Shown in pieces: positions 48,238 through 56,997 of a stretch of 64,000 bases of DNA. Positions within the stretch are counted from its first letter, which is position 1. Each line of letters begins with the position of its first letter. This DNA is from Paraburkholderia youngii (GTDB lineage: Bacteria > Pseudomonadota > Gammaproteobacteria > Burkholderiales > Burkholderiaceae). The notes beneath the pieces are model-generated. The model did not search any database. It had not been told where the DNA came from and worked only from the letters and a program-made list of their open reading frames with translations. Where the stretch lies: assembly GCF_013366925.1 (NCBI RefSeq), contig NZ_JAALDK010000001.1, positions 3,961,165 through 4,025,164 on the forward strand. The letters are read 5' to 3'. The translations under genes were made by a program, and so were the position numbers.

Positions 48238-48241
48238 CTAG
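48238..48241. repeat. Target-site duplication, right copy (CTAG)
   Basis: CTAG directly after the right inverted repeat. Read leftward, the first three bases also form the TAG stop codon of the adjoining lacI gene. Confidence 0.8.
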
Positions 48242-49305
48242 GTGGTCAGCCCTTGCGTTGGTGATGCCCTGTCGAAATCTGCGTGGGACCCGAGCGCCGC
48301 GATCGTCGCGCCTTCGCGCACGCTGTGCGGAAGGGTCAACGCGAGTGAGGTGGCGGGGAATGCGCGATCGTCGCGCGCGCCGCCGATGCGTGCGAGCAAG
48401 CGCTGCCACGCCGCGCAGCCGATCTCGCGATTCGGCGCGCAGATGCTGGCGAGCGCTGGCGACAGCAGTTCGCCCATCGCGAGGCCGTCGAAGCCGAGAA
48501 TCGACATGTCCTGCGGAATCTTCAGACGCACGCGACGCAGGCCGCGCATCACGACCATCGCGAGCAGATCGTTGCTGCAGAAGAGGGCGGTCGGACGGTT
48601 TGCGCCGTGCGTCAGGTGCGCGAGCACGGACGGCGCGAGTTCGTCGGCGTTGAAATCGACTTCGAGCGCGGGCGCGGCCGTGAGGCCGGCTTGCTGCATC
48701 GCCTGCGTGTAGCCGAGATGCCGCTGACGCGCGCGATCCGACGCGGCGAACGAGCCGGCCAACATCAGGATGCGGCGATGGCCGTTGGCGATGAGCCGGC
48801 GTACGCCGTCGTAGGCGGCGAGGCGATTGTCGACCGACACCGACGGGCGGCGCACCGTGTCGTTGTGCATCAGCACGTACAGCAGGCCGTCGCGGTCGAG
48901 TTCGTCGAGCAGCGGATGGGTGTCGGCATCGGCGACGGTCAGGATCAGGCCTTCGACGCGATGCTCGCGCAGCGTTTCGATGGCGTGGCGTTCGCGATCC
49001 ACGTCGTACTGCGTGGTCATCAGCATCAGCCGGTAGCCTTGCGCCGACGCGAGATCGTCGATGCCTTGCAGGCATTCGGCGAACACCGGGTTCGCGAGCG
49101 TCGGCAGAACGACGCCGATCAGGCGCGTGCGCTCGCCGCGCAATTGCCGGCCGAGCGGGCTCGGGCGGAAGTTCAGCGCGTCGATCGACTGACGCACCTT
49201 GTCGAGCGTGATGGGGTTCACGGTATGCGGCGCGTTGATCGCGCGCGATACCGTGGCGATGGAAAAGCCCGCGTGGGCGGCGACATCCTTGATCGTCGGC
49301 GTCAT
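48238..49305 (-). CDS. LacI-family transcriptional regulator
   Basis: 355 residues from ATG at 49305. The N-terminal LacI helix-turn-helix and hinge are typical: TIKDVAAHAGFSIATVSRAIN and VRQSIDALNFRPSPLGRQL. The periplasmic-binding-like effector domain follows (LIGVVLPTLANPVFAECLQGI, SDLLAMVVMRGLR, ILGFDGLAMGELLSPALASI). The coding sequence is complete: its TAG stop is the IS target site, and the pre-insertion sequence would have given the same stop. It lies in the same direction as phnS, with LacI-type sites before phnS, so it probably represses that operon, answering a sugar-like or phosphonate-derived ligand (unknown). Confidence 0.88.
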   Translation of the reverse strand: MTPTIKDVAAHAGFSIATVSRAINAPHTVNPITLDKVRQSIDALNFRPSPLGRQLRGERTRLIGVVLPTLANPVFAECLQGIDDLASAQGYRLMLMTTQYDVDRERHAIETLREHRVEGLILTVADADTHPLLDELDRDGLLYVLMHNDTVRRPSVSVDNRLAAYDGVRRLIANGHRRILMLAGSFAASDRARQRHLGYTQAMQQAGLTAAPALEVDFNADELAPSVLAHLTHGANRPTALFCSNDLLAMVVMRGLRRVRLKIPQDMSILGFDGLAMGELLSPALASICAPNREIGCAAWQRLLARIGGARDDRAFPATSLALTLPHSVREGATIAALGSHADFDRASPTQGLTT

Positions 49306-49446
49306 CGGTTTGCGGCCCGCTGTAATCGTTTTCGTGAGCGGATTATCGGCAAGGTTTGTGACTTGGGGATGAACGTGGTGTCGGGCGTTCTTGGGGCTCC
49401 GGCGAGGCGATGGTAGAATTCGCGACCACGCGCGATTGCGACCCTT

Positions 49447-49531
49447 GCCGGGGTGATGAAATTGGTAAACATAGCGGACTTAAAATCCGCCGCCTTCGGG
49501 CTTGCCGGTTCAAGTCCGGTCCCCGGCACCA
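49447..49531 (+). tRNA. tRNA-Leu(UAA)
   Basis: 85 bases including encoded CCA. Acceptor GCCGGGG (49447-49453) pairs with CCCCGGC (49521-49527), then ACCA. Anticodon arm GCGGACTTAAAATCCGC has anticodon TAA; a long variable arm follows, and the T-loop contains GGTTCAAGTCC. Class II leucine tRNA reading UUA. Confidence 0.95.
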
Positions 49532-49604
49532 GTGTTGCAAATCACAGGCACGATGCGCGCACGCCGATCATCGCCGTGCCGATCTCGCTCTCCAGTTTTC
49601 CCGA

Positions 49605-49865
49605 TCAGAAATCCAGTTGCTTCGCGCTGATAGCGAGCGCAGCCGCGATCTTTTCGCGCGATGAATTGCGCACGCGATCGCTGTTTTCCTGTCGTGCATA
49701 AGCAGACTGGCTGATGCCAAGACGCGCCGCAAGGTCCGCCTGAGTGAAATCGAGATGTTCGCGCCATGCGCGTGCGGGTGAAGCGCCGTCAACCGTGCGG
49801 CTCACGACGTCGTTCGGAATCAGGTTTCGGTCCACATTGCGCTCAGTCAAACAGACGAATCGCAC
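49605..49865 (-). CDS. XRE-family HTH protein, antitoxin-like, orphan
   Basis: At most 86 residues from a GTG at 49865; a second GTG at 49835 is also possible. The C-terminal ~55 residues form an XRE helix-turn-helix: SPARAWREHLDFTQADLAARLGIS and QSAYARQENSDRVRNSSREK, ending QLDF. This is the shape of type II antitoxins whose toxin normally lies just upstream. No toxin frame is visible in the 250 bases upstream; the in-frame codons continue past the GTG to a stop at ~49902. It may be an antitoxin remnant or a solitary regulator. Close to tRNA-Leu, a common integration site. Confidence 0.55.
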   Translation of the reverse strand: MRFVCLTERNVDRNLIPNDVVSRTVDGASPARAWREHLDFTQADLAARLGISQSAYARQENSDRVRNSSREKIAAALAISAKQLDF

Positions 49866-50118
49866 CGTAGCATCCGCTAGAAAGTACAGGTCAATATTTT
49901 TTTACGTATCACTGGCGGCAGCGTGCTGCTCGAATCTGCGGTGCATCGCACGGAAGCGAGTAAACTCGTTGGCCTATGCGGACAAAATTGAGTGAGAAAC
50001 TGTCACGCCGCATAACGCGATGAGCCCCCAGAACTCGGCGTAAATTCGGACAAACGCCCAACCTTGTCGATCGGCGCGACCCTGCGTAATATCACCTCGC
50101 CAACCTCGATCCATCTTC

Positions 50119-50622
50119 ATGTCTTCGCTCAAATACCTGACCGGCTACCCCGCACCTCTGCAAGAGAAGGTGAGAATGCTGATCGCCGAGGATCAGCTCG
50201 GCTCCTATCTCGCGCAGAAGTACCCGAACACGCACGAGGTGCAAACCGACCGCGCGCTGTACGAGTACTGCGGCGAACTCAAACGCGAATACCTGCGCAA
50301 CGCGGAGCAGATCGACAAGGTCACTTACGACAGCAAGCTCGACGTGATGCGCCACGCGCTCGGCCTGCATACGAGCATTTCGCGCGTGCAAGGCAGCAAG
50401 CTGAAGGCGAAGAAGGAAATCCGCATCGCGTCGTTATTCAAGGGCGCGGCGCCCGAGTTTCTGAAGATGATCGTCGTGCACGAACTCGCTCATCTGAAAG
50501 AGAGCGATCACAACAAGGCGTTCTATCGTCTGTGCGAGTTCATGCAGCCGGGGTACCACCAGATCGAATTCGATCTGCGTCTGTATCTTACGCATCGCGA
50601 TCTGGCGAAGAAGCCGGTGTGA
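50119..50622 (+). CDS. YgjP-like zinc metallopeptidase
   Basis: 167 residues with the zinc-site motif VVHELAHLKESDHNKAFYRLCE (~118-139): HELAH plus a downstream His, then MQPGYHQIEFDLRLYL. This is the YgjP/M48-like (DUF45) domain pattern, gluzincin type; no signal peptide, so cytoplasmic. Start ATG at 50119 is supported by the family N-terminus, but the ribosome site is weak. Convergent with the molybdoenzyme gene. Substrate not known. Confidence 0.83.
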   Translation: MSSLKYLTGYPAPLQEKVRMLIAEDQLGSYLAQKYPNTHEVQTDRALYEYCGELKREYLRNAEQIDKVTYDSKLDVMRHALGLHTSISRVQGSKLKAKKEIRIASLFKGAAPEFLKMIVVHELAHLKESDHNKAFYRLCEFMQPGYHQIEFDLRLYLTHRDLAKKPV

Positions 50623-50660
50623 GGGACGCCGCGCGCACGCCGCGGAAGATAGAGCTGAGT

Positions 50661-52997
50661 TCAAGCCGCCAGAACAGCGGCATTCTCCGCCGCCGACGCG
50701 CTCAACAACACCGGAATCGACTTCGACGTCGGCGTACCCGCGCCATCCGCGACCGAGGAGAGCGGCACCAGCGGATTCGTCTCCGGGTAGTAAGCGCCGA
50801 GGCAGCCGCGCGGAATGTCGTACTCGACGAGCAGAAAACCGTCCACTCGTCGCTCGATGCCATCGGCCCACACGCTCGTGATATCGACACGCTGACCGGC
50901 CGCGAACCCGAGCATCGCGAGATCGTCCTTGTTGGCGAACAGCACGCGCCGCTGTCCGTACACGCCGCGATAGCGATCGTCGAGACCGTAAATCGTCGTG
51001 TTGTACTGATCGTGTGAGCGGGTGGTCATCAGCGTCATCAGGCGTTCGCCGTGACGCTTCTTCGCCTGATGAATGGGCGTATCGAGCGCGATCGCGTGGA
51101 CCATGAACTGCGCCTTGCCGCTCGGCGTTTTCCAGATGCGATCGCGCGACGCGACGCCGAGATGGAAACCGCCGGGCTTCTTCAGCCGCTCGTTGTAGTC
51201 GTCGAAACCGTCGATCACCTTCGCGATGCCATCGCGAATCAGCGCATAGTCGGCCGCATGCGCGAGCCAGTCCACCTTGCCGCTGCCCAAAGTCGCATGC
51301 GCCATGCGCGCGACGATCGCCACTTCGGATAGCAGATTGTCCGACGCCGGCTTGTTCATCCCGTATGAGATGTGCACCATGCTCATCGAATCCTCGACGC
51401 TGACGCCTTGCGCCACGCCGTTCTGAATATCGATCTCGGTGCGCCCGAGCGTGGGCAGGATGAGGGCGTCGCGGCCATGCACGAGGTGGCTGCGATTGAG
51501 CTTCGTCGTCACGTGCACGGTCAGCTCGCATGCGCGCATCGCGTCCCACGTGCGCGGCGTATCCGGCGTCGCGATCGAGAAATTGCCGCCGAGGCCGATG
51601 AACACTTTCACCTTGCCATCGAGCATCGCCTGAATCGTGTTGACGACGTCGAGACCGTGCTCACGCGGCGGCGCGAAATCGTAGACTGCGCCAAGCTTGT
51701 CGAGAAACGCTTCGGTAGGCTTTTCCTCGATGCCGACCGTGCGGTCGCCCTGCACGTTCGAGTGGCCGCGCACCGGGCACAGCCCCACGCCGCGCCGGCC
51801 GATATTGCCGCGCATCATCATCAGATTCGACAGCAGTTGCACCGTCGCGACAGAGTTCTTGTGCTGCGTGAGACCCATGCCCCAGGTCGAAATCACCGCG
51901 CGGCCCTTCACGTAGATATCGGCGAGCTTCAGCACCTCGTCGAGCGGCACGCCGGCCTCGGCGACGATCGTGTCCCAGCGCTCGGCGCGCAGATCATCGG
52001 CGAATGCGGCGAAGCCGACCGTGTGCTGGGCGATGAAGTCGACGTCGAGCACGCGCTCGAGGCCTGACACGAGCGCTTCGTCGTCGAGTTCGAGCACGCG
52101 TTTGGCGACGCCCTTGATCAGCGCGAAATCGCCGCCGACCTTCGGACGGATGAACACCGAGCTGATTTTCGTGCTGCCCATCGTCAGCATTTCGACCGGA
52201 TGCTGCGGGCTCGCGAAACGTTCGAGGCCGCGCTCCTTCAGCGGATTGATCGACACGATCGTAGCGCCGCGCTTCGCGCATTCGCGCAGCTCGCCGAGCA
52301 TGCGCGGATGGTTGGTGGCCGGGTTCTGGCCGAAGATCAGCAGCGTATCCGCGTGTTCGAAGTCGTCGAGCGTGACCGTGCCCTTGCCGACGCCGACCGT
52401 GTGCGGCAGGCCACGGCTCGTCGCCTCGTGGCACATGTTCGAGCAATCGGGAAAATTGTTGGTGCCGTACATGCGCACGAACAGCTGGTACAGGAACGCG
52501 GCTTCGTTGCTCGCGCGGCCCGACGTATAGAACGCGGCGCGGTTCGGATCGTCGAGGCGCTTCAGATGGCTTGCGATGAGCTCGAACGCGCCGTCCCAGC
52601 CGATCGGCACGTAGCGGTCGCGCGCGGCGTCGTAGACGAGCGGATCGGTCAGACGGCCGTGCTGCTCGAGCTCGAAGTCGGATTGCGTCATCAGCTCGGC
52701 GACGCTGTGCTGCTCGAAGAACGCCGGCGTCACGCGCTTGCCGGTGGCCTCGGCGGCCACCGCCTTCACGCCGTTTTCGCAGAACTCGAACGTCGACGCG
52801 TGCTCGCGATCCGGCCACGCGCAGCCGGGGCAGTCGAAGCCGTCAGGCTGATTCTGCTTGAGCAGCGTGCGGTAGTTGCCGCCCGCGACCTTTTCCTTGA
52901 GCAGGTTGATGGCGACATACTTCAGCGCGCCCCAGCCGGCGGCGGGGTGCTTGTACGGCTCGATGCGGGGTTCGGCTTGTGCTTCGTTCTTCTTCAT
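50661..52997 (-). CDS. FdhF/YdeP-family molybdopterin oxidoreductase
   Basis: 778 residues from ATG at 52997 (MKKNEAQAEPRIEPYKHPAAGWGALKYV). Molybdopterin-enzyme landmarks: DCPGCAWPDREHAST near the N-terminus (Cys pair, less than a full four-Cys cluster motif), FYTSGRASNEAAFLYQLFVR, NNFPDCSNMCHEATSRGL, and the C-terminal molydop-binding domain with SHDQYNTTIYG. The build matches the YdeP-like branch of FdhF proteins, implicated in acid resistance in E. coli and lacking the selenocysteine of FdhH. No Tat signal, so cytoplasmic. Divergent from a MocR regulator (141 bp between starts). Real substrate unknown; formate is only a guess. Confidence 0.87.
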   Translation of the reverse strand: MKKNEAQAEPRIEPYKHPAAGWGALKYVAINLLKEKVAGGNYRTLLKQNQPDGFDCPGCAWPDREHASTFEFCENGVKAVAAEATGKRVTPAFFEQHSVAELMTQSDFELEQHGRLTDPLVYDAARDRYVPIGWDGAFELIASHLKRLDDPNRAAFYTSGRASNEAAFLYQLFVRMYGTNNFPDCSNMCHEATSRGLPHTVGVGKGTVTLDDFEHADTLLIFGQNPATNHPRMLGELRECAKRGATIVSINPLKERGLERFASPQHPVEMLTMGSTKISSVFIRPKVGGDFALIKGVAKRVLELDDEALVSGLERVLDVDFIAQHTVGFAAFADDLRAERWDTIVAEAGVPLDEVLKLADIYVKGRAVISTWGMGLTQHKNSVATVQLLSNLMMMRGNIGRRGVGLCPVRGHSNVQGDRTVGIEEKPTEAFLDKLGAVYDFAPPREHGLDVVNTIQAMLDGKVKVFIGLGGNFSIATPDTPRTWDAMRACELTVHVTTKLNRSHLVHGRDALILPTLGRTEIDIQNGVAQGVSVEDSMSMVHISYGMNKPASDNLLSEVAIVARMAHATLGSGKVDWLAHAADYALIRDGIAKVIDGFDDYNERLKKPGGFHLGVASRDRIWKTPSGKAQFMVHAIALDTPIHQAKKRHGERLMTLMTTRSHDQYNTTIYGLDDRYRGVYGQRRVLFANKDDLAMLGFAAGQRVDITSVWADGIERRVDGFLLVEYDIPRGCLGAYYPETNPLVPLSSVADGAGTPTSKSIPVLLSASAAENAAVLAA

Positions 52998-53137
52998 GAC
53001 GTGACGATGGACAGATTCGACAGATTTTGCAGACCAATGCCCGCAAGCGTACTGTGTTCCACAATCCACGTCGGATACAGAAAATCGAAAAGAATAGGAG
53101 TACAGTTGCGCGACGATCCCTGAACCGCCCAAATCGC

Positions 53138-54559
53138 ATGAAGCTCTACGAAAAACTCGCCGACGAAATCACCGAAGCCGTGCGCCGCGGCGTATTCGCG
53201 GCCGGCGAGCGGATTGCGTCGGTGCGGCAGGCGAGCCAGCAACACGGCGTCAGCATCAAGACGGTGCTGCATGCGTATGCGCTGCTGGAGAGCCGCGGCA
53301 TCATCGAGAGCCGGCCGCAGTCGGGCTATTTCGTGCGCGACGCTGCCGCGCCGGTGCCCGCCTCGGCGCGCGCCGGCCGCAAGTCCGCGCCGCCGCCGAT
53401 GCCCGCGACAGTCGACGTGAGCCGGCTCGTGCTGTCGACCCTGCGCAGCATCCGCGCGCACGACGCCGTGCCGTTCGGCTCGCCGTATCCCGATCCGTCG
53501 CTGTTCCCCTGGAGGCGCATCAACCAGTACGCGAACGCGGTTGCGCGGCGGCACGCGAGCTGGAATCTGATCGACGATCTGCCGCCGGGCAACCCCGAGC
53601 TGATCCGCCAGATCGCGCGGCGCTACGCGGAAAACGGTCTGCCGGTCGATCCGGGCGAAATCGTGATCACGCTCGGCGCGACCGAGGCGATCAACCTGAG
53701 CCTGCAGGCGGTCGCGAAGCCGGGCGACACCGTCGCGGTCGAATCGCCGACCTTCTACGCGATGCTGCACGCGATCGAGCGCCTCGGCATGCGCGCAATC
53801 GAGGTGGCGACGCATCCGGTCGACGGCATCGACATCGACGCGCTCGCGAAGGTGATCGCGCGGCAGAAGATCGCCGCGTGCATGGTGATGCCGAACTTCC
53901 AGAATCCGCTCGGTTTCTGCATGTCCGACGAGCGCAAGCGGCAGCTGGTCGAACTGCTGGCCGCGCACGAGATTCCGGCGATCGAAAACGACGTCTACCA
54001 GGAGCTGTATTTCGGCGACGCGCGGCCATCGACGCTAAAGACGTTCGACACCAAAGGGCTCGTGCTGCACTGTGCGTCGTTTTCGAAAAGCCTGAGCGCG
54101 TCGTACCGAATCGGCTGGGCGCTGCCGGGGCGTTATCGCGCGCAGGTCGAGAAGCTCAAGTTCCTGAATACGCTGACGACGCCGTCGGTGCCGCAGGTCG
54201 CGGTCGCCGATTATCTGCGTCAGGACGGCTACGACCGGCATTTGCGGCATCTGCGCCGCGTGTACCGGCAGCAGGCGAGCATCATGAGTGCGCTGGTGCT
54301 GCGCTTCTTCCCGGTCGGCACGCGCGTGTCGACGCCGCGCGGCGGCTACGTGCTGTGGGTCGAGCTGCCGGTTGCGATCGACTCGATGCGGCTTTATCAG
54401 GCCGCGCTCGAACGCGGTATCACGGTCGGGCCGGGGATGATGTTTTCGACGCGCAACGATTATCGGCACTTCATCCGGCTCAACTACAGCTATCCGTGGA
54501 CCGCGCAGGCCGAGGCGGCGTTGAAGACGCTCGGCGAGCTGGCTACGGCGATGGCGTGA
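53138..54559 (+). CDS. MocR-family (GntR/aminotransferase) regulator
   Basis: 473 residues from ATG at 53138. N-terminal GntR winged helix (~1-75: [49 protein letters not shown]). A linker leads to a fold-type I aminotransferase domain with [26 protein letters not shown], the candidate PLP Lys in [14 protein letters not shown] and the substrate Arg in [11 protein letters not shown]. MocR proteins sense PLP or amino-acid-like ligands and often regulate the divergent gene, here the FdhF-type oxidoreductase (inference). Confidence 0.87.
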   Translation: MKLYEKLADEITEAVRRGVFAAGERIASVRQASQQHGVSIKTVLHAYALLESRGIIESRPQSGYFVRDAAAPVPASARAGRKSAPPPMPATVDVSRLVLSTLRSIRAHDAVPFGSPYPDPSLFPWRRINQYANAVARRHASWNLIDDLPPGNPELIRQIARRYAENGLPVDPGEIVITLGATEAINLSLQAVAKPGDTVAVESPTFYAMLHAIERLGMRAIEVATHPVDGIDIDALAKVIARQKIAACMVMPNFQNPLGFCMSDERKRQLVELLAAHEIPAIENDVYQELYFGDARPSTLKTFDTKGLVLHCASFSKSLSASYRIGWALPGRYRAQVEKLKFLNTLTTPSVPQVAVADYLRQDGYDRHLRHLRRVYRQQASIMSALVLRFFPVGTRVSTPRGGYVLWVELPVAIDSMRLYQAALERGITVGPGMMFSTRNDYRHFIRLNYSYPWTAQAEAALKTLGELATAMA

Positions 54560-54606
54560 AGGGCGCAACCGCGATACGACCGACACCTCACAACTGCGAG
54601 ACCGAC

Positions 54607-54897
54607 ATGAACGACGACGACATCGACCCGCAACTCGCCGCGATACTCGCGCAGCTATGGCGCGCGCATCGCGAGACACCCCGGCGCGCATGGTCGCTAG
54701 CGAAGCTGTCGAAGCAGGCCGGCGTGCCGATGAGCAGCTTGCGGCGGCAATTGACGGCGCTATCGGGCGGCGGTCTCGTCGATACGATGTTCCACGACGA
54801 TGGCACCGGAGCCGCGTCGCTGAGCGAAATCGGCGCGCAGCTTTGCGCGGAGCTGTTCGGCACAGGCGAGGGCGGTGAGCCGTCGGCCGCTGACTGA
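54607..54897 (+). CDS. Small winged-helix (ArsR-like) DNA-binding protein
   Basis: 96 residues from ATG at 54607 ([21 protein letters not shown]). The middle forms a helix-turn-helix: [33 protein letters not shown] (~25-58), then a beta-wing [10 protein letters not shown] and a C-terminal helix. No metal-ligand Cys of ArsR/SmtB type is seen. It begins 47 bp after the MocR gene in the same direction, so may share its transcript. Target unknown. Confidence 0.72.
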   Translation: MNDDDIDPQLAAILAQLWRAHRETPRRAWSLAKLSKQAGVPMSSLRRQLTALSGGGLVDTMFHDDGTGAASLSEIGAQLCAELFGTGEGGEPSAAD

Positions 54898-54963
54898 GCT
54901 TTGCGCGCGCAATTCACCCGGCGCGCAGGTTGATCGCCGTCGTGGCCAGTGTGTTTCGCCGTC

Positions 54964-55557
54964 TCATTGCCCAACGCTCGCCTGCACCTGCGGTTGCATC
55001 GGCATCGGCGCTTGTGCTTGCGGCGGCGCCATGTCCACAGCCTCGAGCGTGGCCACGCCGCAAAACCAGTCGCCATCGTGCGGCTGATACTTCCAACGCT
55101 TGCCCGACTGTCCGATCACGCTCGCACACTGCTCGTTGACGACGAGGCCGGGCTTCGCGGCCGTGCATTGCAGCGTCGACGGGTCCGGGTGCGCGTCCAC
55201 ATCCCCACCCGCGGACGTCGCGTGCCGCGAGCCGCCCGGCAAGCTCGCCAGCAGCCGCTGCAATTCGTCGATGCGCGTCGCGTACCACGTCCGCAGACAC
55301 GCGGCGTCACGGCAGTTCGCTTCGCGCCAGGCCCACTTGCTGTCGCTGTCGTCGATGAACGCGCGGCGCTGGGCGACTCGTCGACGCGCTTGCCAGTAGA
55401 GTTGGCCCAACGTGTCGTCGAGCGCCGACAGCGCGGAGTCGCCGCAAATCATGCGCTCGGCCGGCGAGCGGCCGCGCTGGCAGTCGAAGCTGGTGGCGTT
55501 GGCGTACGGATGCGCGAGCAGCAGTCCGGCGATCAGGAGGGGGCGGAAGAGGGTCAT
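54964..55557 (-). CDS. LprI-like exported protein
   Basis: 197 residues from ATG at 55557 (MTLFRPLLIAGLLLAHPYANA), whose signal peptide starts at this Met; ATG at 55587 is an alternative. The mature part has the LprI N-terminal domain pattern SFDCQRGRSPAERMICGDSALSALDDTLGQLYW and CRDAACLRTWYATRIDELQ, with four Cys for disulfides. After a Gly/Asp linker, a second region contains CTAAKPGLVVNEQCASVIG and WFCGVATLE, ending in a Pro/Met/Gln tail. LprI domains inhibit lysozyme in mycobacteria; that activity is not shown for proteobacterial members. Confidence 0.8.
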   Translation of the reverse strand: MTLFRPLLIAGLLLAHPYANATSFDCQRGRSPAERMICGDSALSALDDTLGQLYWQARRRVAQRRAFIDDSDSKWAWREANCRDAACLRTWYATRIDELQRLLASLPGGSRHATSAGGDVDAHPDPSTLQCTAAKPGLVVNEQCASVIGQSGKRWKYQPHDGDWFCGVATLEAVDMAPPQAQAPMPMQPQVQASVGQ

Positions 55558-55817
55558 CAGGGTCCCGGCGGTGCATCGATTGATCATGCCGCCGATGATC
55601 GACCGGTCGTGCGCCTCGCGGACGTCCGAACAACGCGGGAGTTCGGGCGGGTCGTTACCAGATGTTGCCGCACGGGCTTGCCGGCCGGCATGTGCCGTGC
55701 GCGAGTACGGCGCGCGCACGTTCGCGTGTCATGAAGAAGGCGCAATGTCTATATATTGGAAGTGGGGGTACATAGGCCGGCGTGGTCAAAAGGTGGCCAT
55801 CGAAATAGGAACAACGA

Positions 55818-56714
55818 ATGCAACGACAACTCGTGATCGGTCTTTACATGGCAGCGGGCCTGCTGATTTTGCCCGGCGTGGCCAGCGCGCAGTCGCAGGC
55901 CTATACGAATAGCGGCACAAACCTGCGCGCGGGCCCGGCGTCCGACTACCCGATCGTCGCGCAGCTACCGGGCGGCGTTCCGGTGACGGTGATGGGGTGC
56001 CTGAGCAACTACCAGTGGTGCGACGTCGCCACACCAAATCTGCGCGGCTGGGTGTATGCGTCTCGGCTCAGTTCGCCGTACCAGGGCTACAACATGCCGC
56101 TGAACTACGGCGCCACACTCGGCCTGCCGATCCTCGCGTTCTCGATCAACGATTACTGGGGCAACTACTACCGCGGCCAGCCGTGGTACGGCCAGCGGTC
56201 GCGCTGGGCGCGTCATGCGCCGCCCCCGCCGCCGCGACCGGGCGCCGGGCATCCGCCGCCGAACTGGCGGCCGTTGCCGGGGCATGTCGGCGGGCGTCCT
56301 CCGGGCGGGCCGCCGCCGGGCAACGCGGGCGGCCGTCCTCCGGGTGGGTCGCCGCCGGGTGACGCGGGTGGCCGTCCTCCGGGTGGGCCGCCGCTGGGCC
56401 ATGCAGGCGGACGGCCTCCAGGTAACGAGGGCGGCCGACCACCGGGCAACGCGGGCGGCCGCCCACCGGGTGGCCCGCCTCCGGGCAGCGCCGGCGGCCG
56501 TCCTCCCGGCGCGCAGCAGGGCGGTGGGGCTGGCCGGCCACCGGGCGGCGGACCGCAAGGCGGCGGAGGCGGTCGCCCGCCGGGCGGCGCTCAGCAGGGC
56601 GGCGGCAATCGTCCCCCAGGTGGTCAAGGCGGACCTCAAGGCGGTCATCAAGGCGGACCCCAAGGCGGTGGTGGCGGCGGAACACGGCCACCAGGAGGCG
56701 GCGGCAACAATTGA
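55818..56714 (+). CDS. SH3-domain secreted protein with RPPGG-repeat tail
   Basis: 298 residues. Signal peptide MQRQLVIGLYMAAGLLILPGVASA, then an SH3b domain (~25-85: YTNSGTNLRAGPASDYPIVAQLPGGVPVTVMG, GWVYASRL), a linker rich in Tyr/Trp, and a ~165-residue Pro/Gly tail of GGRPPGGPPPGNA-type units (~135-298) ending GGGGNN. SH3b domains in exported proteins usually bind cell-wall peptides. The repeat tail suggests an extended or wall/matrix-spanning region. Start ATG at 55818 is supported by the signal peptide. Confidence 0.83.
   Translation: MQRQLVIGLYMAAGLLILPGVASAQSQAYTNSGTNLRAGPASDYPIVAQLPGGVPVTVMGCLSNYQWCDVATPNLRGWVYASRLSSPYQGYNMPLNYGATLGLPILAFSINDYWGNYYRGQPWYGQRSRWARHAPPPPPRPGAGHPPPNWRPLPGHVGGRPPGGPPPGNAGGRPPGGSPPGDAGGRPPGGPPLGHAGGRPPGNEGGRPPGNAGGRPPGGPPPGSAGGRPPGAQQGGGAGRPPGGGPQGGGGGRPPGGAQQGGGNRPPGGQGGPQGGHQGGPQGGGGGGTRPPGGGGNN
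56281..56706 (+). repeat. Tandem GGCCGxCCxCCGGG-type coding repeats
   Basis: Imperfect tandem units of 15-45 bp encoding GGRPPGG blocks; length variation between strains is expected by slippage. Entirely inside the SH3-protein gene. Confidence 0.75.
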
Positions 56715-56997
56715 CAATTGAGACATTGACGCCGCCACAGCACTGAAGACAGTGGTGCCGATCGGGTCGCCGCAACGTGCCGCAGCGGCCGGGCATCGAG
56801 CCGCTGCGGCGCCTGCGGGCCACGAACCGACGGCCTCAGACCTGTTGTCGCCCGTCGTACCCGCGTCAACCGATGCTTGCACACCACACCCGTAGCCGTC
56901 CGCACGCGATGCGTGGCAGATTTTCACGCCGTGCTTAGCGTAAACCCCGGTGTGCCGCGTACACTAACTTGCCGTTGTTGGGTTGGGGGGCGCAACT

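Noticed and set aside
46882..49531. Genomic island bounded by the IS and tRNA-Leu
   Set aside because: Only one IS and an intact lacI lie between; no integrase, no direct repeat of the tRNA end was seen.
49302..49540. Small minus-strand frames reading MPGTGLEPAS
   Set aside because: Antisense translation of the tRNA-Leu gene, a well-known false protein.
54607..54897. Metal-sensing ArsR repressor
   Set aside because: Winged-helix fold likely but none of the metal-ligand Cys are present.
56281..56706. CRISPR-like array
   Set aside because: The repeats are in frame, imperfect, without unique spacers; they code the RPPGG tail.
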